A stretch of DNA of 10,711 nucleotides. It comes from an uncultured Oscillibacter sp. Lineage in GTDB: Bacteria; Bacillota; Clostridia; Oscillospirales; Oscillospiraceae. Where the stretch lies: contig CAMHDB010000039.1 in the NCBI GenBank assembly GCA_946183715.1, positions 1 through 10,711 on the forward strand, written 5' to 3'. The notes under the pieces were generated by a model that saw nothing but the letters and a program-made list of their open reading frames with translations, was not told the DNA's origin and searched no databases. This document shows, in pieces, positions 1 through 6,583 of this stretch. Each line of letters opens with the position of its first letter. Within the stretch, counting starts at the first letter, position 1. Both the position numbers and the translations under genes were made by a program.

Positions 1-13
1 TGTTATGCTCCAT
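1..13 (-). CDS. Possible start of a minus-strand gene, cut by the window edge
   Basis: Read on the minus strand, an ATG at 13-11 begins Met-Glu-His-Asn and runs off the left edge. Upstream lies AAGGA followed by about 11 bases, a usable but not ideal ribosome binding site. With four codons no function can be proposed. The call rests only on the start-site arrangement and on the lack of any other gene to explain the end of the gene-free stretch. It would point the same way as larE. Confidence 0.3.
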
Positions 14-429
14 TTCTATGGGAATCCTTCAAACGCTTTCCGTTGAATTTCCTTTGTCCTCTTTCGCGCCCTTCCTCCGTTATCAGCGCACGCCCGTGAA
101 AGACAGGCCATCCGAGGCAAATCTTATGGTAATTTTGCGTTCCCGCATTTCATTCCTTTTGGCAAGTCACGTCCAAAATGAAATACCGCGTTTAATTCGT
201 CGCCTTCAAATAGACTTTTCCCCGCCAGATTCCGCAAAAACCGCATAATTTCAAACTTTCCGCCTTATCACAAGGGGATTGTTATACCCTTTTAGAGGCC
301 GTATTCACAGAAAATTTCCATTTTGGGCGATTAGTTCCGGCGAAAGTTGCGCAAAGCGCGATTTCCGAAGAAAACCGTGGATTGCGTGTCGGCTGGGAAA
401 ACGCCTTGTCCCTGATTTTTGCAAAATTG

Positions 430-459
430 TTGAAAATTGCAACTTTTCACGGATAAATA
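430..459 (+). promoter_or_regulatory. Weak sigma-70-like promoter candidate
   Basis: TTGAAA at 430-435, an 18-base spacer and TAAATA at 454-459 resemble a housekeeping promoter. AT-rich DNA gives such matches by chance. It is listed because a plus-strand terminator-like hairpin follows about 180 bases downstream (640-669) with no gene in between, so the two could bound a small RNA. Confidence 0.22.
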
Positions 460-537
460 GGCGCAAAATCTCCTAAAAAGTATGAATACATCCTCTTAGC
501 CTATGAACTTTTCACTGTCCAGCTTAATATGAATAGA

Positions 538-579
538 AGTCCCAATAAGTATCGACACTTAGCGATACTTATCGGGACT
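538..579. repeat. 17-bp inverted repeat (hairpin), 8-base loop
   Basis: Left arm 538-554 (AGTCCCAATAAGTATCG) and right arm 563-579 are inverted copies with one difference. On the minus strand that difference becomes a G-U pair, so a minus-strand RNA would pair along all 17 positions. No T-run follows on either strand, so it is not a standard intrinsic terminator. It could be an operator, an RNA processing site or a small mobile-element remnant. Confidence 0.6.
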
Positions 580-610
580 CATTATCGCATATCCTTCGCC
601 TTTGCGCTAC

Positions 611-701
611 ACGCCCTTACAGACGACGCTTACGTTTGCTCCCCGACTTACTTTGAGCCGGGGATTTTTATTGTCAATCCGCCCCTACAGCCGACGCTTA
701 C
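611..701. repeat. Two imperfect 23-bp direct repeats
   Basis: Copies at 611-633 and 679-701 share the core TACAG(A/C)CGACGCTTAC and differ at three positions; they start 68 bases apart and flank the hairpin at 640-669. The complement of the second copy contains CTGTAGGGGCGG, which I recall from intergenic repeats of gut Clostridia. That family link is from memory and not verified. Confidence 0.45.
640..669 (+). terminator. Putative intrinsic terminator, plus strand
   Basis: TCCCCG (640-645) pairs with CGGGGA (659-664). A further short CTT/GAG pairing lies inside after one mismatch, the loop is 5 bases, and TTTTT follows at 665-669. The layout is right for a rho-independent terminator on the plus strand, but no plus-strand gene was recognised upstream. 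Confidence 0.4.
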
Positions 702-805
702 TATATAGGCGGTGACTGTTCTTTGCATTGCCCTCCCTCTGTCGAGCACGCTGGGACTATGGTATGAGGGCGCGGGAAGCAAAACTCAATCACCGAATAT
801 ATATA

Positions 806-938
806 CACCAGTTTCCAAGTTTTTGAGACGAGGTATTTTTCGCCTCTTTGGCCTCTCGCCCCGAATTTGGAAAAAACGCCGCTTTGAAATCTTTGGCTTT
901 CGCTTTCCTCAAGGCGTCCTAAATCTTGGAAACTGGTG
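806..938. repeat. 133-bp element with perfect 14-bp inverted ends, possible MITE
   Basis: CACCAGTTTCCAAG at 806-819 is perfectly inverted at 925-938. Pairing continues inward with gaps (GACG 827-830 with CGTC 915-918), so the element could fold into one long imperfect hairpin. ATA occurs directly outside both ends (803-805 and 939-941), as a 3-bp target duplication would. It contains no plausible gene. These are features of a miniature inverted-repeat element; a structured RNA or an operator pair is the alternative. Additional copies elsewhere in the genome would settle it. Confidence 0.5.
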
Positions 939-984
939 ATAATTATGGAGTAAAATCGAAATATACGCTTGTTTTCTGTCTAAG

Positions 985-1839
985 TTAATGACATTGGGCG
1001 CAAAGTCCCTCCCCCGGCGACGGAGGAGGGACTTTGCACGCCGACAGCGTCTCGTTCATGCTGCCGACGCGGTAGCCCGTCAAGTCCATGGTGACGTAGG
1101 AGAAGCCCAGCGCGCGGCACTCCGAGACGATTTCCTCCCGCCGCGACAACAGCGCCGGGAACAGTTCCGGCGCGATTTCAATCCGCGCGAGGTCTCCGTG
1201 TACGCGGAGGCGCACCTGCCGGAAAGCCAAGTCCTGTAGGAACGCCTCCGCGCGGTCGATTCGGCCTATCTTTTCCGCCGTGATGGGTTCGCCGTAGGCC
1301 ACGCGCGTGGCCAGACACGCCGACGACGGTTTGTCCCATGTCGACAGCCCCCACGCCCGCGACAGTGCCCGGATATCGGCTTTCGTCAGCCCGGCGTCGC
1401 GGAGCGGGCTTTGTACGCCCAGTTCCGCCGTTGCGCGCATTCCCGGACGATAGTCCCCCGTATCGTCGACGTTGGCCCCGTCCGCCACGATGTCGAACCC
1501 CTGTTCCGACGCCGTGTCACGGAACGCCGAAAATATTCTGTGCTTGCAGTGATAGCACCTGTCGGGCGGATTCGTGCGAAAGGCGTCGGATTCCAGCTCG
1601 CGGGGGTCTACCAGAATCTGCCGCACGCCCTCCCGCTTGCAGAACGCTTTCGCGTTCTCCAGTTCGCGCCTCGGGAGCGTACACGAGGCCGCTGTCAAGG
1701 CGATTACATTGTCGCCTAATACGTCGTGGGCGGCCTTCAGCAGAAACGCGGAATCCGTCCCGCCCGAAAACGCCACCGCCACGCGGCCATAGTCTGACAG
1801 AACCGCTTGCAGTCTTTCCAGCTTCTTTTGCTCGTCCAT
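985..1839 (-). CDS. larE: LarE, pyridinium-3,5-biscarboxylate mononucleotide sulfurtransferase
   Basis: LarE activates the two carboxylates of the LarB product with ATP and converts them to thiocarboxylates, giving the ligand that binds nickel in lactate racemase-type enzymes; it is cytoplasmic. The 284-residue protein has the PP-loop SGGTDS (25-30), an RCYHCK motif (Cys95, Cys98), SSACLATR (Cys175) and the family's C-terminal DLTGYRVGSMNE (252-263). From memory, Lactobacillus plantarum LarE lacks the CxxC pair and sacrifices a cysteine (Cys176) that lies one position off Cys175 here. The three-cysteine pattern matches LarE proteins reported to hold a [4Fe-4S] cluster and to act catalytically, so this enzyme is probably of that class (inference). 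The ATG directly abuts the larB TAA, and its ribosome binding site (AGGGAGG) lies inside the end of larB, so the two are translated from one message. The tail after 263 is Pro/Cys-rich, ends CAQCH, and is partly encoded by an inverted repeat (1000-1037). Confidence 0.9.
   Translation of the reverse strand: MDEQKKLERLQAVLSDYGRVAVAFSGGTDSAFLLKAAHDVLGDNVIALTAASCTLPRRELENAKAFCKREGVRQILVDPRELESDAFRTNPPDRCYHCKHRIFSAFRDTASEQGFDIVADGANVDDTGDYRPGMRATAELGVQSPLRDAGLTKADIRALSRAWGLSTWDKPSSACLATRVAYGEPITAEKIGRIDRAEAFLQDLAFRQVRLRVHGDLARIEIAPELFPALLSRREEIVSECRALGFSYVTMDLTGYRVGSMNETLSACKVPPPSPGEGLCAQCH
1000..1037. repeat. 13-bp perfect inverted repeat inside the end of larE
   Basis: GCAAAGTCCCTCC (1000-1012) is perfectly inverted at 1025-1037, with a 12-base loop. 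It lies within the last codons of larE and encodes part of its Pro/Cys-rich tail. No T-run follows on the minus strand, so it is a weak terminator at best; it may instead protect the 3' end of the larBE message. Its arms resemble in style the stem at 9303-9344. Confidence 0.55.
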
Positions 1840-2595
1840 TTAATTCCCTCCCTGACTTTGCGCAAGTCGGTTGATTTGCGCCGCGAGATACCCCGCGCCG
1901 TAGCCGTTGTCGATATTCACGACCGCGACGCCGTTGGCGCAGGAGTTGACCATCGTTAGAAGCGCGGACAGTCCGCCGAAATTTGCGCCGTAGCCCACAG
2001 AAGTCGGCACGGCGATTACGGGCCGCGACACCAGTCCCCCGACGACGCTTGCCAGCGCGCCCTCCATCCCTGCCACGGCTACGACGCAGTTGGCGCTCTG
2101 TACGGTTTCCATCCGGCTCAACAGCCTGTGCAGTCCGCTGACGCCCACATCGTAAAGGCGCTCGACGTGACAGCCGAAAAACTCCGCCGTCTGCGCGGCC
2201 TCCTCACCGACGGGAATGTCAGCCGTGCCAGCCGTGCAGACGCACACGCGGCCAGTACGGCGCTTTTCGGGGCGCTCTAACTTGAGTATCCGCGAGAGCG
2301 GGTCGTACTCCGCCTCCGGCAGGACTTCCCGCACAACCCGGCACTGTTCAGGGGAAGCGCGGGTTCCCATGACTTCCCCGTTGGTCTCGTACAGCGCCTG
2401 AAAGATACGTTGCAAGTGTTCGTCGGCCTTGCCCGCGCAGTAGACGACTTCCGGGAAACCGCTCCGCGTCTCCCGGTGGGTGTCCAGCCGTGCAAAGCCA
2501 AGGTCTTTTATAGGTTTTTGGCGGAAATGGCGTTCCGCCTCCTCTACGGACAGCGTACCGTTACGAACCTGTTCCAGAATTTCACGGGTTTCCAT
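1840..2595 (-). CDS. larB: LarB, NaAD carboxylase/hydrolase for nickel-pincer cofactor
   Basis: LarB carboxylates the pyridinium ring of nicotinic acid adenine dinucleotide and splits the phosphoanhydride, giving pyridinium-3,5-biscarboxylic acid mononucleotide and AMP, the first step of the cofactor path. The 251-residue length is typical. The C-terminal half (about 115-245) is the PurE-like domain, with CTAGTADIPVGEEAA (120-134), VAGMEGALASVVGGL (174-188), PTSVGYGANFGG (197-208) and NSCANGVAVVNIDNGYGAG (217-235). Cys219 in NSCANG corresponds to the cysteine that forms a transient adduct with the ring in characterised LarB. The ATG at 2595 follows a GAAGGGG site at workable spacing. larE starts with no gap after its stop codon. 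The usual third gene, larC, does not follow. The gene lies 86 bases after the sensor kinase with no evident promoter of its own. Confidence 0.93.
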   Translation of the reverse strand: METREILEQVRNGTLSVEEAERHFRQKPIKDLGFARLDTHRETRSGFPEVVYCAGKADEHLQRIFQALYETNGEVMGTRASPEQCRVVREVLPEAEYDPLSRILKLERPEKRRTGRVCVCTAGTADIPVGEEAAQTAEFFGCHVERLYDVGVSGLHRLLSRMETVQSANCVVAVAGMEGALASVVGGLVSRPVIAVPTSVGYGANFGGLSALLTMVNSCANGVAVVNIDNGYGAGYLAAQINRLAQSQGGN

Positions 2596-2635
2596 ATCGC
2601 GTCCCCTTCGTGTTACGACTTTCAGCGTTCCCTTT

Positions 2636-2664
2636 TCCGCCTCCCCGGCACACGGAGAGGCGGA
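2636..2664. repeat. 8-bp inverted repeat between kinase gene and larB
   Basis: TCCGCCTC (2636-2643) and GAGGCGGA (2657-2664) are perfectly inverted around a 13-base loop. On the minus strand the stem is followed by AAAAGGG, not a T-run, so it is not a convincing terminator for the kinase message. On the plus strand TTTT follows directly, but no plus-strand gene exists here. It may separate expression of kinase and larBE by RNA processing. Confidence 0.45.
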
Positions 2665-2681
2665 TTTTGACGTGAGAAATC

Positions 2682-5138
2682 TTACGCCGGGATTGCCTCC
2701 CGTTCTTCGGATACGGTTTCCTTCCCGGATTCGGGCGGCGTCTCGTGGCGGAAGTTCTTCAGAACGTCCACGAGTTTCGCGAGGTCTATCGGCTTTGAGA
2801 GGTGGTCGTTCATCCCCGCCGCGAACGCTTCCTGCTTATCCTCCTCAAAGGCGTTGGCGCTCATGGCTACAATCGGAATCCCCGCCTTCGCCTTGTCCGA
2901 CAGCGCCCGTATCGCCCGCGCCGCCTCCAATCCGTCCATACGCGGCATTTGCAAGTCCATCAGAATCAGGTCGTATGTCCCGGCGGGCGCGGAGTTGACT
3001 TTCTCTACCGCGATGTCCCCGTCCTCCGCCGTGTCTACTTTCGCGTCGCACATCTCTAGGAGCGTCACGGCGATTTCCCGGTTGACCGAGTTGTCCTCCG
3101 CGAGCAGAATGCGCAGTCCGGAGAGGCTTTCGCCGCCGACTGCCGCACTCCCCGCGCGGGCCTGCCGCAATTTGCGCACGTTCTGTTTGAGAATCTCTTC
3201 CCCGTCGACGACTTCCATATGCTGGTCGGCCTGCAAGGGAAACTCAAGGTCTACGATGAACTCCGAACCTTTGCCTTCCTCGGTCTCCACGCGAATGGAG
3301 CCGCCCATCATTTCCACGAGGCGTTTCGTAATCGACAGACCCAGCCCCGCGCCGGAAACCCCGCTCTGCGTGGTATTCCGTTCGCGCTCGAACGGCGTGA
3401 ACAGGCGGCTCTTGAACTCGTCGCTCATGCCGATACCGGTGTCTTTGACGCTGATGGTATAGGCCCCGTAGCCGTCGCGGCCTGCCTCCGGTTTCTGCGA
3501 CAGCGACAGCGTAACTTTGCCGTTGGGCGGCGTGTACTTGACCGCGTTCGAGAGCAGATTCACCAAAATTTGATTCACCCGCAAGCGGTCGCAAATCACT
3601 TTCTCCTGCCGGATTCCCGCCGAAACCGAATAGCGGATATGTTTTTCCGCCGCCTGTCCCTGCGTCATGGTGTAGACTTCGCGCAAAAGGCGGTTCAGAT
3701 TATAGGGCTCGGGCTCGAGTTGGAGACGTCCGCTCTCCAGACGAGACATTTCCAGAATGTCGTTGAGCATTCCCAGCAGATTCTTGCTGGAAGTCATGAT
3801 TTTGTTCAGGTACTCCCGCACCACGCCGCGGTATTCCAGATTTTCCAGCGCGAGGCCCGTAAAGCCAATTACGGCGTTCATGGGCGTGCGGATGTCGTGG
3901 GACATGTTCGAAAGAAACCGCGACTTCGCCGCGCTTGCGCTCTCGGCTTTGATTTTGGCCTCCGTGAGTTCCACCTGCTGTTCCTGCAAGCGGACGTTCT
4001 GACGGTCAATCAGCGCGTAACTCTTTTGCAATTCGCGGGTGTAGGTATCCTTTTCGAGAATGCGCCGACGCTGGATGAGCATGTAGGCAAGCATCGTGAC
4101 AAACAGCATAAAGTGAATGGCCACGAGGGCCACGAGGCCCGGGTAGTTTTGGGCGATTCCGCTGAGCGTAATCGGCTCGTAGCGGTGGCTGACCCATTTC
4201 CGGTCGAGTTCTTCGATGAAGCCCTCCTTCTGCAAGTCTTTCAATACTTGGTTGATACCGTCCCGGAGCCAGTCGTACTCGGGCACCATCGCCATGCAGG
4301 CGTACATATGATAGACGGCGTAACTCGACACGAGGTCATGCTGCATATGGAGTTTGCTCAGGAGCACATTCCCGACCTGAATCGGGCAGAACAGGAAGTC
4401 GTATTCCTTCTCTTTCACGAGGTGGAACATCTTCCGGTAGTCGGAAATGTAGTCGATTTCCTTTTCCAGTCCCAAGGCGGGGAACAACTGCATAGAAGCA
4501 ATTCTCGTTCCGTAGAGGTCGCCCAATCGGTTGACGGGCTTTTTCCCGTAGACGACATATTGCTTTACCCCCGTGGGAATCGTGCCGATAATGCCCCCGT
4601 TGCCCTCAATGGACTGCGATTCCATGTTGAGAATGAGTTCCACTTCCCGGTTGGAAAGTTTATTGCGGGCGTCGTTCCAGTCGGTCAGCTCCAGTTCAAT
4701 GTTGAGGTGGAGACGGTTGCAGACTTCGTAAATCAGCTCCAAGTCGAGGCCCTGCGGGTCTCCGTTCTCGTCTATGTAGGAAAACGGCTCGTAGTATTTA
4801 TTCGCCGCGACGCGAATCGTATGCTCATAGCAGTTATCGGGCTTTACAGTCAGCTCCGGCGGGGCGGTGAAGGCGTCCGAACTGAGGAGGAAGACCATGA
4901 CAGGAAAGGCGAGGCCAATAAAGAACAGCACCGAGGAGGCAATGACGATATTCCGCTTTTTGCGGAAGAAGTCCTCTCTCTGCCATCGGGGAATCAAATC
5001 TCCCCGGGTGGGAAAGGGAGTGCGGGGCGATTTTCCGTGGCGGTCGGCCCATGTGATGAGTTCGCGTTCCGGAAGGAAGGGTTCGGAATCCTGTCCCCCG
5101 GACGCTTTTTCCCCGCTGGTATGCCTTTTCATTTTCAT
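2682..5138 (-). CDS. Hybrid sensor histidine kinase with periplasmic-type solute-binding domain and receiver
   Basis: A membrane signalling protein that probably senses a small extracellular ligand and ends in an attached receiver. Counting from the chosen Met (818 residues): basic cytoplasmic N-terminus, membrane segment 63-85, extracellular solute-binding domain of the amino-acid-binding type (SBP_bac_3) about 105-320, second membrane segment 333-355, coiled coil about 366-405, HisKA with NMSHDIRTPMN and phospho-accepting His414, HATPase with N-box NQILVNLLSNAVKYT (522-536), DTGIGM (566-571) and GAGLGLSI (596-603), and receiver 675-794 with Asp728 in MDLQMPRMDG and Lys782. All catalytic residues are present. 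The frame also permits a TTG start at 5207, but that lies only about 10 bases from the predicted transcript start; ATG 5138 has GAGGG seven bases upstream and is preferred. No separate response regulator or DNA-binding output is in the window, so the target is unknown. larBE lie directly downstream. The ligand cannot be read from sequence. Confidence 0.88.
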   Translation of the reverse strand: MKMKRHTSGEKASGGQDSEPFLPERELITWADRHGKSPRTPFPTRGDLIPRWQREDFFRKKRNIVIASSVLFFIGLAFPVMVFLLSSDAFTAPPELTVKPDNCYEHTIRVAANKYYEPFSYIDENGDPQGLDLELIYEVCNRLHLNIELELTDWNDARNKLSNREVELILNMESQSIEGNGGIIGTIPTGVKQYVVYGKKPVNRLGDLYGTRIASMQLFPALGLEKEIDYISDYRKMFHLVKEKEYDFLFCPIQVGNVLLSKLHMQHDLVSSYAVYHMYACMAMVPEYDWLRDGINQVLKDLQKEGFIEELDRKWVSHRYEPITLSGIAQNYPGLVALVAIHFMLFVTMLAYMLIQRRRILEKDTYTRELQKSYALIDRQNVRLQEQQVELTEAKIKAESASAAKSRFLSNMSHDIRTPMNAVIGFTGLALENLEYRGVVREYLNKIMTSSKNLLGMLNDILEMSRLESGRLQLEPEPYNLNRLLREVYTMTQGQAAEKHIRYSVSAGIRQEKVICDRLRVNQILVNLLSNAVKYTPPNGKVTLSLSQKPEAGRDGYGAYTISVKDTGIGMSDEFKSRLFTPFERERNTTQSGVSGAGLGLSITKRLVEMMGGSIRVETEEGKGSEFIVDLEFPLQADQHMEVVDGEEILKQNVRKLRQARAGSAAVGGESLSGLRILLAEDNSVNREIAVTLLEMCDAKVDTAEDGDIAVEKVNSAPAGTYDLILMDLQMPRMDGLEAARAIRALSDKAKAGIPIVAMSANAFEEDKQEAFAAGMNDHLSKPIDLAKLVDVLKNFRHETPPESGKETVSEEREAIPA

Positions 5139-5164
5139 AACATAACCCTCATCCGTCGTTCCTT

Positions 5165-5184
5165 TTTCGTGAACGGTCACGAAA
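5165..5184. promoter_or_regulatory. 8-bp palindromic hairpin in the kinase 5' leader
   Basis: TTTCGTGA (5165-5172) and TCACGAAA (5177-5184) form a perfect inverted repeat with a 4-base loop. It lies between the predicted transcript start (about 5218) and the ATG at 5138. It could be an operator or a leader hairpin. Its position supports treating this stretch as untranslated rather than as the N-terminus of the kinase. Confidence 0.45.
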
Positions 5185-5224
5185 GCCTGCTCTTTACGGT
5201 AACGCAACCGAAAAGAGTAGCGTC

Positions 5225-5253
5225 ATTATAATACAAATACTCTAAAGAGGCAA
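5225..5253 (-). promoter_or_regulatory. Sigma-70 promoter of the kinase gene
   Basis: On the minus strand TTGCCT (5253-5248), a 17-base spacer and a perfect TATAAT (5230-5225) predict a start near 5218, about 80 bases upstream of the ATG at 5138. It could also serve larBE, which have no visible promoter. Confidence 0.7.
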
Positions 5254-5377
5254 GAGAAATCACAAAATTTTTCTCTTCTTTATTGATAAAAGCCAAAAAT
5301 ATGATGTTTTTCGTTTGATTTTCATATTTTTATTCAGAAATCAGGAAAAAATGTAACTTTTTTACAGGAAATCCGGT

Positions 5378-5417
5378 TTTCGCCCGTCTCGGAAACCTTA
5401 CCGCAAAACGGGCGAAA
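5378..5417. repeat. 10-bp inverted repeat downstream of modC
   Basis: TTTCGCCCGT (5378-5387) is inverted at 5408-5417 around a 20-base loop. The loop contains the left copy of the duplicated modC end. No clear T-run follows on the minus strand. Confidence 0.45.
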
Positions 5418-5428
5418 GAAATCAAAGA

Positions 5429-5464
5429 ACTTTTGTCCCGCTTCTCGAAAAGCGGGGCAAAAGT
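5429..5464 (-). terminator. 15-bp hairpin, probable modBC terminator
   Basis: ACTTTTGTCCCGCTT (5429-5443) and its near-perfect inverse (5450-5464) form a stem with one wobble position and a 6-base loop, about 75 bases after the modC stop. In the minus direction the stem is followed by TTCTTTGATTTCTTT, which is T-rich but broken. It may work in both directions. Confidence 0.5.
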
Positions 5465-5539
5465 CTGAAATCCGATATTTTTCTTTTGATTTTCATGTTT
5501 TAAAACGGAAAACGTAAAAACGGAAAGTTTCCGGAAGCC

Positions 5540-6583
5540 TTATCGCAAAAGGAGGATATCCTGCGGCCCGATGGAAACCGTCAAATTACGCTGGTCGGGC
5601 GTCGTGCGCCACGTATTGCGGTCAAGTTCCATTCTTAAGAGCGGCGCGTCGACAGAAGCCCCGTTCGGGCGGAGTAAGACTATCGTCGACGACACGTCCT
5701 CTATTACGCGCTCGACCGTGACCGAAAACGTGTTGACAAGCGCGGGTTCCGTAATCCGCACCTGATGGGCGCGGATTCCCACGCGCGTCAGGAACGGCGG
5801 AATCGGGTAGGCCGAACGCAATGTGACGCCCCATTCCGGGATGAAAATGGCGTTGTGGCGCGGAATCGCCCCGATGATGTTCTTGCACCCCGACAGCCGC
5901 GCCGCGCCTTCCGTGCCCGGGTGGCTCAGGAGGCGTTCCGCCGAAATGACTTCCTGCGTGACGCCGTTTTCCAGTACGCACACGGAGGGGCAGTTCCGGT
6001 AGACTTCCCCCCGGTCGTGCGAGGCCCATATCACGGGCCCGTCGAAACCGCGGACGAAATCGGAAAGCTCCTGTTCGAGGCCGAATTTGAGAAAGCTGTC
6101 GATGACTGACAGCGGCTCGTCGAGGAGTACGGCGGACGGGTGCGACGCCCATAAACGCGCAAGCGCCGTGCGCTGTCGTTCGAGTTCGGAGAGCTGACGC
6201 GGCTTTTTGTCGGCGGCGTCAACGAGGCGGAAACGGCGCAGGGCGTCCACCGACACCCGCTCGCGGTCGGGCTTGGCGTCCACGGCGGCGGCGATATTCC
6301 CCTGTACTGTCAGGTGCGGGAACAGCGCGTAGCCCGGCGTGAGAAGGCCGATTTTGCGCTTTTGCGGCGGGAGGCTGACATGCCGGTAGCTGTCGAACAG
6401 CGGCTCGCCGTCAATCATAATCCGCCCCTCGTCGGGGTCGGACAGCCCCGCGATACAGCGTAATATCGCCGTTTTTCCGCTCCCGGTCGCGCCCAGCAGG
6501 GCCAATGTACCCTCCCCGGCCTCTAGTTGCGCGTCAAGGCGGAGACTGCCCACGGTTTTAATGATGTCTACCCGGAGTTTCAT
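5540..6583 (-). CDS. modC: ModC-like ABC transporter ATPase (molybdate/tungstate type) with unusual Q-loop and signature
   Basis: The cytoplasmic ATPase of a binding-protein-dependent oxyanion importer, 347 residues. Visible parts: Walker A GATGSGKT (31-38), FPHLTV region (88-93), Walker B AVLLDEP (151-157), D-loop-like SVID (159-162), H-loop WASHD with His189, and a TOBE/MOP-like C-terminal part (about 280-345) that in ModC relatives has a regulatory role. Two motifs are off consensus: the Q-loop Gln is replaced (TPGYALFPH, Pro83, where FQxYALFPH is expected), and the signature LSGGQ reads LSELE (131-135). Reading frame and the rest of the protein are intact. The start is ATG 6583 with GGAAGGAGG upstream and an ATGA overlap with the modB stop; a longer frame to 6859 only overlaps modB and has Arg-rich shadow composition. 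The partner permease supports the import role. The substrate is inferred from resemblance to ModB/ModC; tungstate or another oxyanion is possible. Confidence 0.8.
   Translation of the reverse strand: MKLRVDIIKTVGSLRLDAQLEAGEGTLALLGATGSGKTAILRCIAGLSDPDEGRIMIDGEPLFDSYRHVSLPPQKRKIGLLTPGYALFPHLTVQGNIAAAVDAKPDRERVSVDALRRFRLVDAADKKPRQLSELERQRTALARLWASHPSAVLLDEPLSVIDSFLKFGLEQELSDFVRGFDGPVIWASHDRGEVYRNCPSVCVLENGVTQEVISAERLLSHPGTEGAARLSGCKNIIGAIPRHNAIFIPEWGVTLRSAYPIPPFLTRVGIRAHQVRITEPALVNTFSVTVERVIEDVSSTIVLLRPNGASVDAPLLRMELDRNTWRTTPDQRNLTVSIGPQDILLLR

Larger units (their letters stand above)
14..984. other. AT-rich gene-free stretch with scattered repeats
   Basis: No open frame here has a good ribosome binding site together with protein-like composition; the longest plus-strand frames (18-248, 279-476, 712-939) are rich in Arg, Phe, Pro and Ser and resemble no family I know. 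The stretch holds a weak plus-strand promoter-like site (430-459), a long hairpin (538-579), a pair of imperfect 23-bp direct repeats (611-633 and 679-701), a plus-strand terminator-like hairpin (640-669) and a 133-bp element with inverted ends (806-938). I see nothing specific in 14-420 beyond AT-richness and the possible 5' region of the gene starting at 13. Confidence 0.6.
5302..5550. repeat. Imperfect partial duplication including the 3' end of modC
   Basis: Two pairs of direct repeats are in the same order: 5302-5330 with 5473-5501 (29 bp, core TTTGATTTTCAT, about four differences), and 5391-5408 with 5533-5550 (18 bp, GGAA(A/G)CCTTA(C/T)CGCAAAA). The right copy of the second pair contains the last codons and stop of modC; the left copy lies beyond the gene. 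The spacing differs (171 and 142 bases), so an insertion or deletion followed the duplication. Together with the two hairpins below, this fills the 331-base gap between modC and the kinase promoter. Confidence 0.5.

Noticed and set aside
18..476. Small plus-strand frames 18-248 and 279-476 as genes
   Set aside because: No ribosome binding sites, biased composition and no recognisable motifs; the DNA around them is AT-rich intergenic in character.
5139..5207. TTG start for the hybrid kinase at 5207
   Set aside because: It lies about 10 bases from the predicted transcript start and the extension contains a palindromic leader hairpin; ATG 5138 has GAGGG at seven bases.
3219..5231. 670-codon open frame on the plus strand
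   Set aside because: It is the exact antisense of the hybrid kinase, has no ribosome binding site and His/Arg/Val-rich shadow composition; the kinase has all family motifs.
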